In this document: positions 35,960 to 44,053 of the stretch, piece by piece
Layout: each line of letters starts with the position of its first letter
Position numbering within the stretch: the first letter of the stretch is position 1
From: KBS-96 sp964247975
Lineage (GTDB): Bacteria > Acidobacteriota > Terriglobia > Bryobacterales > Bryobacteraceae
Assembly (NCBI GenBank): GCA_964247975.1
Contig: CAXTWH010000014.1
Span: forward strand, 43,197-107,196
Direction: 5' to 3'
Length of the DNA: 64,000 bases
Made by a program: the position numbers and the translations under genes
Notes under the pieces: model-generated
What the model saw: only the letters and a program-made list of their open reading frames with translations
Database searches by the model: none
What the model was told of the DNA's origin: nothing

Positions 35960-36039
35960 GGAATATATTCCTGAATATCTCAGGTGCCATAAGTTGTGGG
36001 ATTATTCCCATAAATATTTGAGAAATTATTCTTAATCTC
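35960..36039. promoter_or_regulatory. Cluster of inverted repeats upstream of the LuxR-type gene
   Basis: In this AT-rich stretch I see the perfect palindrome GGAATATATTCC (35960-35971), CTGAATATCTCAG (35971-35983), GGGATTATTCCC (35998-36009) and GAGAAATTATTCTTAATCTC (36020-36039). They share an A/T-rich centre with short GC-containing arms and are spaced about two to four helical turns apart. A dimeric regulator, possibly the LuxR-type protein itself, could bind them. This is pattern reading only. Confidence 0.45.
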
Positions 36040-36128
36040 TGAATACTTAAGCTAAGTTGACTAAGATATTTCCGATAATTTCAGTGAACTGATCTATTCA
36101 AAGCAACTACTTCGTTACGGAACCCTCG

Positions 36129-36515
36129 TCACCTTTCTATAGGCAAACCAGCAATCAGAATTGCCCGCCATCCACCGTCCAGTGAAAGCACGTTGCGATA
36201 ACCCATTTTTTGGATGTTATCCGCAGTCAGCGCCGAACGGAAACCGCCGCCGCAGTACAACACTAACTTCTCATCTTTATCAGGGAAAGCGGTTTCAATA
36301 TCGCGTTCGATGATCCCTTTGCTCAGATGCACGGCTCCTTGGGCATGAGCAGCTTTCCATTCCTCGTCTTCCCTAACATCCACTAACACGCCCGCGTTAT
36401 GGGCTTTCAGCATTTCCTGATATTCCTCAATGCTGATCTCGCGAACCCGCGTTTTAGCGTCTTCCACCAGCTTCAAAAAGCCTTCGCTGTGGTGCTTCGG
36501 TGCTGGAATTTCCAT
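36129..36515 (-). CDS. Rhodanese-like domain protein
   Basis: This single-domain rhodanese of 128 residues handles persulfide sulfur in the cytoplasm. The entry motif is LVDVREDEEWKAAHAQGAVH and the active-site loop is LVLYCGGGFRS, with the catalytic Cys; RSALTADNIQKMGYRNVLSL and DGGWRAILIAG complete the fold. About 20 extra N-terminal residues precede the domain. It is the last gene of the murQ-murA run, 15 bases after murA. A specific partner cannot be named. Confidence 0.9.
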   Translation of the reverse strand: MEIPAPKHHSEGFLKLVEDAKTRVREISIEEYQEMLKAHNAGVLVDVREDEEWKAAHAQGAVHLSKGIIERDIETAFPDKDEKLVLYCGGGFRSALTADNIQKMGYRNVLSLDGGWRAILIAGLPIER

Positions 36516-36530
36516 AAGTTTCTGTTTTTC

Positions 36531-37790
36531 CTAGCTGCGAATGCGTTCAATTTTGGCGCCTACCGCGTTCAGCTTATGTTCCAAACGCTCGTATCCGCGA
36601 TCCATATGGTAGATGCGGTCAATCACTGTTTCTCCGCAAGCCACCATGCCCGCCAGCACCAGCGCCGCGCTCGCTCGTAAATCTGAGCCCATCACTTCCG
36701 CGCCGGTCAGGTTCTGTTCGCCGGCCACAATCGCCTGCCTGCCTTCAATGCGAATATTCGCTCCCATGCGCGTAAGCTCCGAAGCGTGCATGAACCGGTT
36801 TTCAAAGATTGTTTCGCTCACAAAGCTGATTCCCTGAGCGACCGTCATCCAGGCCATATACTGCGCTTGCAGATCAGTGGCAAACCCCGGAAATTCTTCC
36901 GTGGTGACGTCCACTGATTTTGGCCTTTTCCGGCAGCGCACTCGCAGCGCAGTTGGGCTCTCTTCGCTGATTTCTGCTCCGGCCTGCCGCATTTTTGCAG
37001 TCAACGCGCCGATATGATCAGGAACGCAGTCCTTAACCAGAACATCGCCTTGCGTTATGGCGCCAGCCAGCAAAAACGTTCCTGCCTCAATGCGGTCAGC
37101 AATAATCGTGTGTTCGGCCCCATGCAGGCGGTTAACGCCTTCTACCGTAATTATTGACGTTCCCGCGCCTTCGATACGAGCGCCCATTGCCGTCAACAAA
37201 TCCGCCAGATCAGAAACTTCCGGTTCTCGCGCAGCATTATAAATTCGTGTTCTACCGGAAGCCAAAACCGCCGCCATCAAAATATCCTCGGTGCCGGTAA
37301 CAGTGATGCGGTCAAAGTGAACATCGGCCCCATGCAGACCGTTCGGAGCGGTGGCTTCGATGTAGCCATAGCTTTGCTCCACAACTGCCCCTAACTGCTC
37401 CAAAGCCGACACATGCAGATTAATAGGACGCGCCCCGATTGCGCAGCCGCCCGGCATGGAAACTCGCGCTTTTCCCGTGCGGGCCAGCAGCGGCCCCAGC
37501 ACCAGGCTGGAAGCCCGCATGGTTTTCACAATGTCGTAAGGCGCTTCTGAGTTCATCAACTCAGCCGCCTGAACGGTGACAGTTCCCGATTGGTCGCGAA
37601 CCTCTGCTCCGGTATACCTAAGCAGCTTTTCCATAGTTGCTATGTCCCGCACCTGCGGAATGCGTTTCAAAATTACTTTGTCTGGAGTAAGCAGGCAAGC
37701 CGCCAGAGCAGGCAACGCGGAATTTTTAGAGCCGCTCACCGGCAGTTCGCCTTCCAGCCTGGTATTTCCATGAATACGGAATTTGTCCAT
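36531..37790 (-). CDS. murA: UDP-N-acetylglucosamine 1-carboxyvinyltransferase
   Basis: This 419-residue enzyme transfers enolpyruvate from PEP to UDP-GlcNAc, the first committed step of peptidoglycan synthesis. The start FRIHGNTRLEGELPVSGSKN contains the conserved KN of the active site. The catalytic Cys, which fosfomycin attacks, is present in MPGGCAIGARPINLH. GFATDLQAQYMAWMTVAQG and the closing RGYERLEHKLNAVGA are also typical. It lies 38 bases after murQ and 15 before the rhodanese gene. Length and motifs indicate a fully functional enzyme. Confidence 0.96.
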   Translation of the reverse strand: MDKFRIHGNTRLEGELPVSGSKNSALPALAACLLTPDKVILKRIPQVRDIATMEKLLRYTGAEVRDQSGTVTVQAAELMNSEAPYDIVKTMRASSLVLGPLLARTGKARVSMPGGCAIGARPINLHVSALEQLGAVVEQSYGYIEATAPNGLHGADVHFDRITVTGTEDILMAAVLASGRTRIYNAAREPEVSDLADLLTAMGARIEGAGTSIITVEGVNRLHGAEHTIIADRIEAGTFLLAGAITQGDVLVKDCVPDHIGALTAKMRQAGAEISEESPTALRVRCRKRPKSVDVTTEEFPGFATDLQAQYMAWMTVAQGISFVSETIFENRFMHASELTRMGANIRIEGRQAIVAGEQNLTGAEVMGSDLRASAALVLAGMVACGETVIDRIYHMDRGYERLEHKLNAVGAKIERIRS

Positions 37791-37828
37791 AATAAACTTG
37801 AGTTGTGAGGAAGCGGTTAAACGCTCTT

Positions 37829-38719
37829 TTAATCTTCTCTTAATGCTTCGCGCAAACGACCGTTCGCGGCATTGAGTTTATCTTCTGCTTCTCGTTTCGT
37901 TAAGCCTTGTTTGTGCATCAACACTGCTACGCGAACCGAGCCGGCCTGTTCAAGCAATGTTGTCGCTTCTCCATAAGAAACATCAGTGATAGCGGTAATA
38001 ATGCGCCGCGCCCGGTCAATTAACTTGTCATTGGTTGGCTGCACATTCACCATCAAGTTGCCGTATACGTATCCCAAACGAATCATCGCGCCGGTGCTCA
38101 ACATATTCAGCACCAATTTCGTAGCAGTTCCCGCCCTCATGCGGGTGGACCCGGTAATCACTTCCGGCCCGGGAATTGGGGTAATGGCGATTTCCGCCGC
38201 CTCAGCCAGTTCGGATTGCGCCGTGCAGCTTAAACCGATTGTTGCCGCGCTTAATGATCGCGCATATCTCACGGCTCCTAATACATACGGCGTGCGTCCA
38301 CTGGCGGCAATGCCCACCAGCACATCACCTTTCGTAAACAGGTGTTCCTGCAGATCCAGTTTGCCTTGCTCCCAGTCATCCTCGGCCCGTTCCGCCGACC
38401 GCCGCAGCGCTCCATCACCGCCGGCAATTAAGCCCTGCACCAACTCCGGAGGTGCTTGAAAAGTGGGCGGACACTCCGAGGCATCCAGCACGCCCAGCCG
38501 CCCCGAGGTGCCTGCGCCAACGTAAAATAATCTGCCGCCGCGCTGAAGCCGGTCCACAATAGTGTCGACCGCCAAGGTGATAGCCGGAATCACTTTTTGC
38601 ACGGCCCGCGGCACTTCCTGGTCAGCTTCGTTGATCAATTGAAGCATTTTCGCCGTTGGCAGACGGTCAATTTCCAGCGTTTTCTGGTTCTGCAGTTCAG
38701 TGGTCAGCTTTTGGAGCAT
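37829..38719 (-). CDS. murQ: N-acetylmuramic acid 6-phosphate etherase
   Basis: This 296-residue SIS-domain enzyme cleaves the lactyl ether of MurNAc-6-phosphate to GlcNAc-6-phosphate and D-lactate in cell-wall recycling. The start TLEIDRLPTAKMLQLINEAD, the sugar-phosphate site LFYVGAGTSGRLGVLDASEC and the catalytic-acid region AERAEDDWEQG are seen, together with GSTRMRAGTATKLVLNMLST. The gene is next to murA, joining recycling and synthesis. Its ATG comes nine bases after a strong hairpin and has no ribosome-binding site, so its expression may be low or conditional. Confidence 0.95.
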   Translation of the reverse strand: MLQKLTTELQNQKTLEIDRLPTAKMLQLINEADQEVPRAVQKVIPAITLAVDTIVDRLQRGGRLFYVGAGTSGRLGVLDASECPPTFQAPPELVQGLIAGGDGALRRSAERAEDDWEQGKLDLQEHLFTKGDVLVGIAASGRTPYVLGAVRYARSLSAATIGLSCTAQSELAEAAEIAITPIPGPEVITGSTRMRAGTATKLVLNMLSTGAMIRLGYVYGNLMVNVQPTNDKLIDRARRIITAITDVSYGEATTLLEQAGSVRVAVLMHKQGLTKREAEDKLNAANGRLREALRED

Positions 38720-38728
38720 AAAGAAATA

Positions 38729-38753
38729 GGGAGGCTGCTTCGAGCAGCCTCCC
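38729..38753 (-). terminator. Perfect 11-bp hairpin between pgi and murQ
   Basis: On the minus strand: GGGAGGCTGCT, loop of three, AGCAGCCTCCC, followed by TATTTCTTT and then directly the murQ ATG at 38719. The GC-rich stem and T-rich tail fit an intrinsic terminator for pgi. As murQ begins nine bases later it would also sit in any murQ leader and act as an attenuator. Confidence 0.75.
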
Positions 38754-38775
38754 TGAATGATTGGTCGTTGTACAA

Positions 38776-40488
38776 CTAATGTGATAAAGCCGCAGAAATC
38801 AGATTGGAAAGGTGATCGAGCCCTTTGGAAACGTCCGGGCTCAGATGGATCCGAATTGCCCGCCGATGCCGGTCCGCCAGCACCTGAAAATCGCCGCGAG
38901 CCTGCGCCGCTTTCACCACGCCGAACGTATACTTTTGTTCCGGCACTGGTATATCTTGCGCTTCATCGCAGGTGATTTGGATAAACACTCCTGAGTTCGG
39001 GCCGCCTTTGTAAGCCTGCCCCGTAGAATGCAGAAAACGCGGACCAAAGCCAAGCACGGTAGCCACATGCTTCGTTTCCAGAACCTGCTTTCGAATCTGC
39101 TGTAATTTTTCTTCGTTTTCAGGGAACATCGGAATATAAGCAAGCAGGCCGAAATAATCTCCCGCTTGAATGCGGTCCAGATGCGCCCGAATCATATCGC
39201 CTAGAGAAGTACCGCCTTTCTTCAGGGCTTCCGCGTTTGCTTCGTCCGTGAACAGCTTCAAGCTGTCCTGTTCCGCAAGCGGTTGTTCCGGCGGCAAAGA
39301 TCCGCTCTTCTCATAAGCGGAAGTTAAGTCACGTGTAACTATCTTGCTTGCTTCCACATCGGGCTGATTAAAAGCATCAATGCCGATCAGCGAACCCGCC
39401 ACTGCAGTGGCGATTTCCCATTGAAAGAAAATCTGCCCTAGATCATACAGATCGTCTATTCGAATATGAACAACCGGCTGCCCGGCGGATTGCAGCATGG
39501 AAACAGCGCGATTCTGTTCGGCATCATCGTCCTTGCTGTATTTGATGTAAGCAAATAGGCGATCCTTGCCGTAGTTGTCCGCAGTTTCTAAGGGTTCACG
39601 ATCTACTGGAATTAAACCTTTTCCGATCTTGCCGGTGGATTCCGCCAGAAGCTGTTCCAGCCATGCGCCTAAATCATGAATCGTGCGCGAACAAACAAGG
39701 GTCACCTTGTTGCGTTCAAATTTGGTTGCTGCTGTTCCCAGAATTAGGCCAAGCTGTACGCCCGGATTTTCATTGACCGGCTTCTTGCAGTTATCCACCA
39801 TCTGCTTGGCGTGTTTCAGCAGTTTTTCCGTGTCCAGTCCCATTGCAGCATGAGGAACTAGGCCAAAATCGGAAAGCGCGGAATAACGTCCGCCAATGCT
39901 CGGAACACCGTGGTACACGCGGCGAAAGCCTAGCTGTGCCGCTGTTTTCTCCAATTTTGAACCTGGGTCGGTCACAGCGATGAAGTGCTTTCCCGCTTTA
40001 TCTCCGACGACTTTCTTAGTTTCGTCGTAGAAATACTGCATGTAAATATTCGGTTCAAGCGTTGTGCCGGATTTTGAAGACACGCAGAACAGCGTTCGCG
40101 CAGGATCAATCTGATTCCGAAAGCTTTTGATCTGTACTGGATCGGTAGAATCGAGCACCAACAATTTCGGCGCGCCGTTCTGTTGGCCGAACGTCATGCT
40201 GAACACTTCCGGGCAAAGGCTTGACCCACCCATGCCTAACAACAGCACATGGGTAAAGCCATCCTCCCGGACTTCCGCGCTTAACGCCTTGAACTGCGAT
40301 ACAGATTGCAGTTCCTGGTCTACAACCTCCAACCAGCCCAGCCATTTTCCTTCATCTTCGCCGGTCCAAAGAGAGGGATCTTTTTGCCAAAGCCGCGCGG
40401 TATTGTTGCTGCTTTCCCAGCTTTTCTGGGCCGCTTCCACCGCAGTTTGCAGTTCCGAAGGTAATGCAGGAGAAAGATTCAAGCTCAT
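38776..40488 (-). CDS. pgi: Glucose-6-phosphate isomerase
   Basis: This 570-residue SIS-fold isomerase interconverts glucose-6-P and fructose-6-P. It belongs to the long type related to the isomerase half of transaldolase-isomerase fusions. Visible are HVLLLGMGGSSLCPEVFSMT, the phosphate-binding CVSSKSGTTLEPN, the signature region VPSIGGRYSALSDFGLVPHA and, near the end, GFGPRFLHSTGQAYKGGPNS with conserved catalytic residues. The usual transaldolase gene is not adjacent. Its ATG overlaps the rpiB stop by one base (TAATG), so the two are coupled. Confidence 0.93.
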   Translation of the reverse strand: MSLNLSPALPSELQTAVEAAQKSWESSNNTARLWQKDPSLWTGEDEGKWLGWLEVVDQELQSVSQFKALSAEVREDGFTHVLLLGMGGSSLCPEVFSMTFGQQNGAPKLLVLDSTDPVQIKSFRNQIDPARTLFCVSSKSGTTLEPNIYMQYFYDETKKVVGDKAGKHFIAVTDPGSKLEKTAAQLGFRRVYHGVPSIGGRYSALSDFGLVPHAAMGLDTEKLLKHAKQMVDNCKKPVNENPGVQLGLILGTAATKFERNKVTLVCSRTIHDLGAWLEQLLAESTGKIGKGLIPVDREPLETADNYGKDRLFAYIKYSKDDDAEQNRAVSMLQSAGQPVVHIRIDDLYDLGQIFFQWEIATAVAGSLIGIDAFNQPDVEASKIVTRDLTSAYEKSGSLPPEQPLAEQDSLKLFTDEANAEALKKGGTSLGDMIRAHLDRIQAGDYFGLLAYIPMFPENEEKLQQIRKQVLETKHVATVLGFGPRFLHSTGQAYKGGPNSGVFIQITCDEAQDIPVPEQKYTFGVVKAAQARGDFQVLADRHRRAIRIHLSPDVSKGLDHLSNLISAALSH

Positions 40489-40937
40489 TATTGTTCTTCT
40501 TCGATTGTCTTGATTTTGTTTAAACGTCGGACGTGGCGTTCTTCGCCCGAAAACTTGGCTTTCATGTAAGCGTCGATCAAATCAATCGCTACATTTGGTC
40601 CGATCACCCGTGAACCAAGAACCAGAACATTCATGTTGTCGTGTTCCACGCCCTGCTTCGCGGAATAATGATCGTGGCACATGCCGGCGCGGATTCCTTT
40701 GAATTTATTAGCTGCTACTGAAACGCCGACTCCGCTGCCGCAGATCAGAATTCCCCGCTCGGATTGTCCGGCTTGCAGGTTCTCAGCAACCAGTCGGGCA
40801 AAGTCAGGATAATCGTCCGGCTTGCCCGGCTCATGAGTTCCAATGTCAGTTACTTCATGGCCCAGCTTTTTAAGATGGTCCATCGCGCTTTGTTTCATAT
40901 CAAAGCCAGCGTGGTCTGCGCCGATCACTATTTTCAT
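40488..40937 (-). CDS. rpiB: Ribose-5-phosphate isomerase B
   Basis: This 149-residue enzyme of the LacA/RpiB family interconverts ribose-5-P and ribulose-5-P. Motifs are IVIGADHAGFDMKQ, TDIGTHEPGKPDDYPDFA, the catalytic loop ICGSGVGVSVAANK with Cys, then DHYSAKQGVEHDNMNVLVLG. It is the first gene of an rpiB-pgi unit and precedes pgi with a one-base overlap. A hairpin lies between it and the preceding dps gene. Length is usual for the family. Confidence 0.95.
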   Translation of the reverse strand: MKIVIGADHAGFDMKQSAMDHLKKLGHEVTDIGTHEPGKPDDYPDFARLVAENLQAGQSERGILICGSGVGVSVAANKFKGIRAGMCHDHYSAKQGVEHDNMNVLVLGSRVIGPNVAIDLIDAYMKAKFSGEERHVRRLNKIKTIEEEQ

Positions 40938-40966
40938 AACGGAAGTATATAGAATGAGTGATTAAG

Positions 40967-40996
40967 GAACAGGCAAACTGGGATGCCTGCCTGTTC
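40967..40996 (-). terminator. Hairpin between dps and rpiB
   Basis: GAACAGGCA and TGCCTGTTC form a perfect nine-base stem around a 12-base loop. It lies 31 bases beyond the dps stop and 30 bases before rpiB. The following T-run on the minus strand is short (CCTTAATC), so termination may be partial. Confidence 0.6.
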
Positions 40997-41027
40997 GTAT
41001 TAGTTTTAGTATTGATTGAGGCCGGAA

Positions 41028-41627
41028 CTAATCAGCTTCCACTAAAGGAACATCGACCAAATGTTCGGAAACAAACCAGACTTGGCGTTCGTTGATGCGA
41101 ATCACATCACTCACCAGCAGATCGTTGGTGCCGTCATCGCCTTTGTCATCCGCGACTTTTGCATACTCACGGCATTCTTTCAGAATAAGTTCGTGTGATT
41201 CCAGCAAACGCGAAATCTGAACCGGAACTTCCTCTCGATGAATAGGAGGTCGCTCCAGCCGGGTATGTTCAGCCACATCGTGAGCGATGGCCACTGAAAT
41301 TCCGCCTAACGCCTGAATGCGCTCCGCCAGCAGATCCACCAACTCGCTTTGCTCCTCATAATGTTTGTCAAAGAGTAAATGCAACTGATAGAAAGTAGGC
41401 CCGGAAACCTGCCAATGGCATTTTTTATAAAAGTCCCGGAGCATGATTGTATCCGCCAGCACTTGATTCAGATTTCTGGTGCTTTCGAGCAGCACCTCTT
41501 CCTCCAAACCAATCGGCAGGTGAATTACGGTGCCGAACTCCTGAATCGGCTTGCTTCGCTGATTCAAAACCGGCGCGGACTTCTTGCCGTTTGTTGCAGA
41601 TTTTGCATGTTGTTTTGTTGTAGCCAT
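41028..41627 (-). CDS. dps: Dps-family DNA-protecting ferritin-like protein
   Basis: This 199-residue protein forms a 12-subunit cage that oxidises and stores iron and shields DNA in starvation or peroxide stress. The ferroxidase ligands are seen in YKKCHWQVSGPTFYQLHLLF and DKHYEEQSELVDLLAERI (His, Asp, Glu). An N-terminal extension of about 30 residues is rich in Lys and Arg (TTKQHAKSATNGKKS), as in Dps proteins that bind DNA through their tails. It is followed by a hairpin. It lies 36 bases after the flavin reductase gene. Confidence 0.93.
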   Translation of the reverse strand: MATTKQHAKSATNGKKSAPVLNQRSKPIQEFGTVIHLPIGLEEEVLLESTRNLNQVLADTIMLRDFYKKCHWQVSGPTFYQLHLLFDKHYEEQSELVDLLAERIQALGGISVAIAHDVAEHTRLERPPIHREEVPVQISRLLESHELILKECREYAKVADDKGDDGTNDLLVSDVIRINERQVWFVSEHLVDVPLVEAD

Positions 41628-41663
41628 TTTACGTACCTGCGGGTTAGATGCAGGAACAGGAAT

Positions 41664-42296
41664 TTAGCCACCGGGATTTTCTATTGCTCCCTCCCATGAT
41701 TCCACAAATTCCCGCGCCCGCCCGCATTCGTGTAACCTGGCAAACTCAGCAACCCGGCCTCCTACCTGGCGCAAGCGTCGTTCCAGTTCAGCATCTTTTA
41801 AGCTGCCATCCTCTTGAAATACTTTGGACGCTTCGGGAATGGATACCTGCTCCGGCACTACCCAAGCATGAAGCGCGCGCCCCACATTGCGAAGTGAATT
41901 CAAAGCATCAAAAGCACCCATGCGTCCGGCGGAAACCCCCACCAAACCAATCATCTTGCCTTCAAACTCTTCAAATCCCATCAGATCCAGCGCATTTTTT
42001 AAAACGCCGCTGAAACTGCCGTGGTATTCCGGCGTACCGAGCAGAATGCCGTGCGCGCCCCGCACTTCTTTTCGCAAAATTTCCACTTCTTCGCTATCGG
42101 GTTCATCGGACCCGGCAAAGCTCAGATTAAAATCGCGCAATTCCAGCAGATTTGTATCGGCTGTCATCTTGGCCGCGCCCTCCAGCGCAATCCGCAAAGC
42201 AGCGGTGGTATAACTTCCCTTGCGCAGGCTGCCGCTGATCGCTACGACGCGAATCTGGCTGTTAACCGGATTGTTACGCTGTGTTCGCCTTACCAT
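41664..42296 (-). CDS. NADPH-dependent FMN reductase (flavodoxin-like fold)
   Basis: This 210-residue oxidoreductase has a flavodoxin-like fold. VVAISGSLRKGSYTTAALRI is the FMN phosphate loop, and GTPEYHGSFSGVLKNALDLM is the second flavin loop typical of the ChrR/SsuE/ArsH-like group. Residues 150-210 add a helical tail (DAELERRLRQVGGRVAEFA). It could reduce quinones, azo compounds or metals, or feed FMNH2 to a monooxygenase such as SsuD, but nothing in the sequence decides. It lies between tolC and dps on the same strand. Confidence 0.87.
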   Translation of the reverse strand: MVRRTQRNNPVNSQIRVVAISGSLRKGSYTTAALRIALEGAAKMTADTNLLELRDFNLSFAGSDEPDSEEVEILRKEVRGAHGILLGTPEYHGSFSGVLKNALDLMGFEEFEGKMIGLVGVSAGRMGAFDALNSLRNVGRALHAWVVPEQVSIPEASKVFQEDGSLKDAELERRLRQVGGRVAEFARLHECGRAREFVESWEGAIENPGG

Positions 42297-42371
42297 CACG
42301 CGAGTGTTCCCCTGAACATGCTATCAAGCACCCCGGAAAACAAAAGCGATAAGCGAACCCGCCCGGACAGC

Positions 42372-43901
42372 TTAATGTTTCTCCGGGTTTCTGGCGAAGT
42401 AAGCTCGAATCCCTTCTTCAGCCAATCCCAACGCCCGGGCCAGTTCTACCTTAGCTACATTATTCGAATACAAAGCGTTAATCAGATTCTGCGAAGCCGT
42501 TGCTACCGATTCCTGAGCTTGCACCACTTCCAGATTGTCGGTGACCCCGGCCGAAAATCGGTCCTGGGCCTGTGTCAGCGTTTGATTCGCCAGTGTGGAA
42601 TTACTGCGGGCCACAGTAACTTGTTCATTCGATGCCCTTAAATCCAGCAGCGCGTCACGTACATCAGTATCTATCTGGGCCTTCAGATTTTCAAATTGAT
42701 TCCGATTGTTGTTCAAATCTGCTTCCCGCTGCTGCACTTCGGCGCGGATCCGCCGTCCGTCAAATATGTTGAAGTTCAACGATGCCGTAGCGGAAAAAAC
42801 ACCGTGCGACTTATAGTTAAACCGAACTCCCTGATCGCCGTAGTATCCGCTTGCTGCTAAGGTCGGATACCATTCCGCTTTGGCTGCGCTCACTGCCAGT
42901 TCCGCCGCTCGCACCTGCGATTCCGCCGCCCTGTAATCTGAGCGATTCGCATAAGCTTTTGTCAGCGCCTCGTCCAGGTTAATAGCTTCCAGCGGAATCG
43001 GCGGCGTGGGATCAGCCACCGTAAACTGCTGGCCGAGCGGCAAACCAATAACCCGCGCCAGCGACAATTTGTCTTTTTCAAACTGATTCCGCTGTACCAC
43101 TAAGGACTGCTGCTGCTGCTGCAATTGCACCTGCGCCCGCAGCACATCAATGCCCGGCGACGTACCGGCCCGCTTCTGGTCGCTGGCTCGATTAAATAAC
43201 ACCTGCGCCGTATTCACCTGCGCTTGGATAGCATCCACTCTTGCTGCGGAAGCTACAATTTGCAGATAAGCATTACCTATCGAAAGCACCACCAGATCAC
43301 GAGCGTCTTTTAACGAATATTGGGAAGCTTTTACCTGCTCTGTCGCTCCGCGGCGGTTTTGAATGTTGCTCCAGTTGAAAATCGGCAAGTTGGCCTGGGC
43401 TTCCGCCGTGCTGTAAGCGTAAGGCCCCACAATGAGCGGAATTGAAAATCCTCCTGATCCGCCGGAAAAATTCAATCCCAAAGCCGCCAAATTTGTCTGC
43501 TGTACAGTTTCCTGAACCGTGCCGGTGACAGTCGGCAATAGCGCGGAAAGCGCTTGCAGTCGGCGCGCGCGCGCTTGGGCGCTGGATTGAACACTCGTTA
43601 ACAAGCCTAAATTGGTTCGCAATCCGCGCGTGATAGCATCGCTCAACGTTAACGAAATCGGGGTTGGCGAAGCAGTACCTTCCGGAACGCTCTGCGTAAA
43701 TTGCTGCTGCGAAGGCGTCAAAGAGGAAGTAGCTGCTGCACTGCCGCCAGAACTGCCGGATGTGGAGGATCCTGTCGCATTACTTGCCGAATTGTTAGAA
43801 GACGACGTACCGGCGTTGGTTTGCGCGCTCAACCGGAAACACGGAACGGTTAGTCCTAAGCTAAGAACAACTATGGTCCTTACTGAATGTCTCTGACTCA
43901 T
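42372..43901 (-). CDS. TolC-family outer-membrane channel protein
   Basis: This 509-residue protein has a signal peptide (TIVVLSLGLTVPCFRLSAQ), then a Ser/Gly/Thr-rich linker (residues 30-60), then two OEP repeats with long coiled-coil helices: LQALSALLPTVTGTVQETVQ, INLDEALTKAYANRSDYRAA and ATASLNFNIFDGRRIRAEVQ. Such proteins form trimeric exit ducts for RND, MFS or ABC pumps. No inner-membrane pump or adaptor gene is adjacent, so it must pair with one elsewhere. Its long upstream gap to the next gene (150 bases) is AT-rich and likely holds its promoter. Confidence 0.92.
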   Translation of the reverse strand: MSQRHSVRTIVVLSLGLTVPCFRLSAQTNAGTSSSNNSASNATGSSTSGSSGGSAAATSSLTPSQQQFTQSVPEGTASPTPISLTLSDAITRGLRTNLGLLTSVQSSAQARARRLQALSALLPTVTGTVQETVQQTNLAALGLNFSGGSGGFSIPLIVGPYAYSTAEAQANLPIFNWSNIQNRRGATEQVKASQYSLKDARDLVVLSIGNAYLQIVASAARVDAIQAQVNTAQVLFNRASDQKRAGTSPGIDVLRAQVQLQQQQQSLVVQRNQFEKDKLSLARVIGLPLGQQFTVADPTPPIPLEAINLDEALTKAYANRSDYRAAESQVRAAELAVSAAKAEWYPTLAASGYYGDQGVRFNYKSHGVFSATASLNFNIFDGRRIRAEVQQREADLNNNRNQFENLKAQIDTDVRDALLDLRASNEQVTVARSNSTLANQTLTQAQDRFSAGVTDNLEVVQAQESVATASQNLINALYSNNVAKVELARALGLAEEGIRAYFARNPEKH

Positions 43902-44053
43902 TTGTTTTGTAAGTTCTAGCGGGCTGCTACAAGAGTTTCGATGCAGATAGAAGCTTTTTAGCAGCAGCCGATTAAAAAAATATTTAACTTCTTAACTTTT
44001 TTTCTGGTTTTTGGGAAGTGTGTCGCAACTTACGTTGAAACTTTCGCCGCAGC

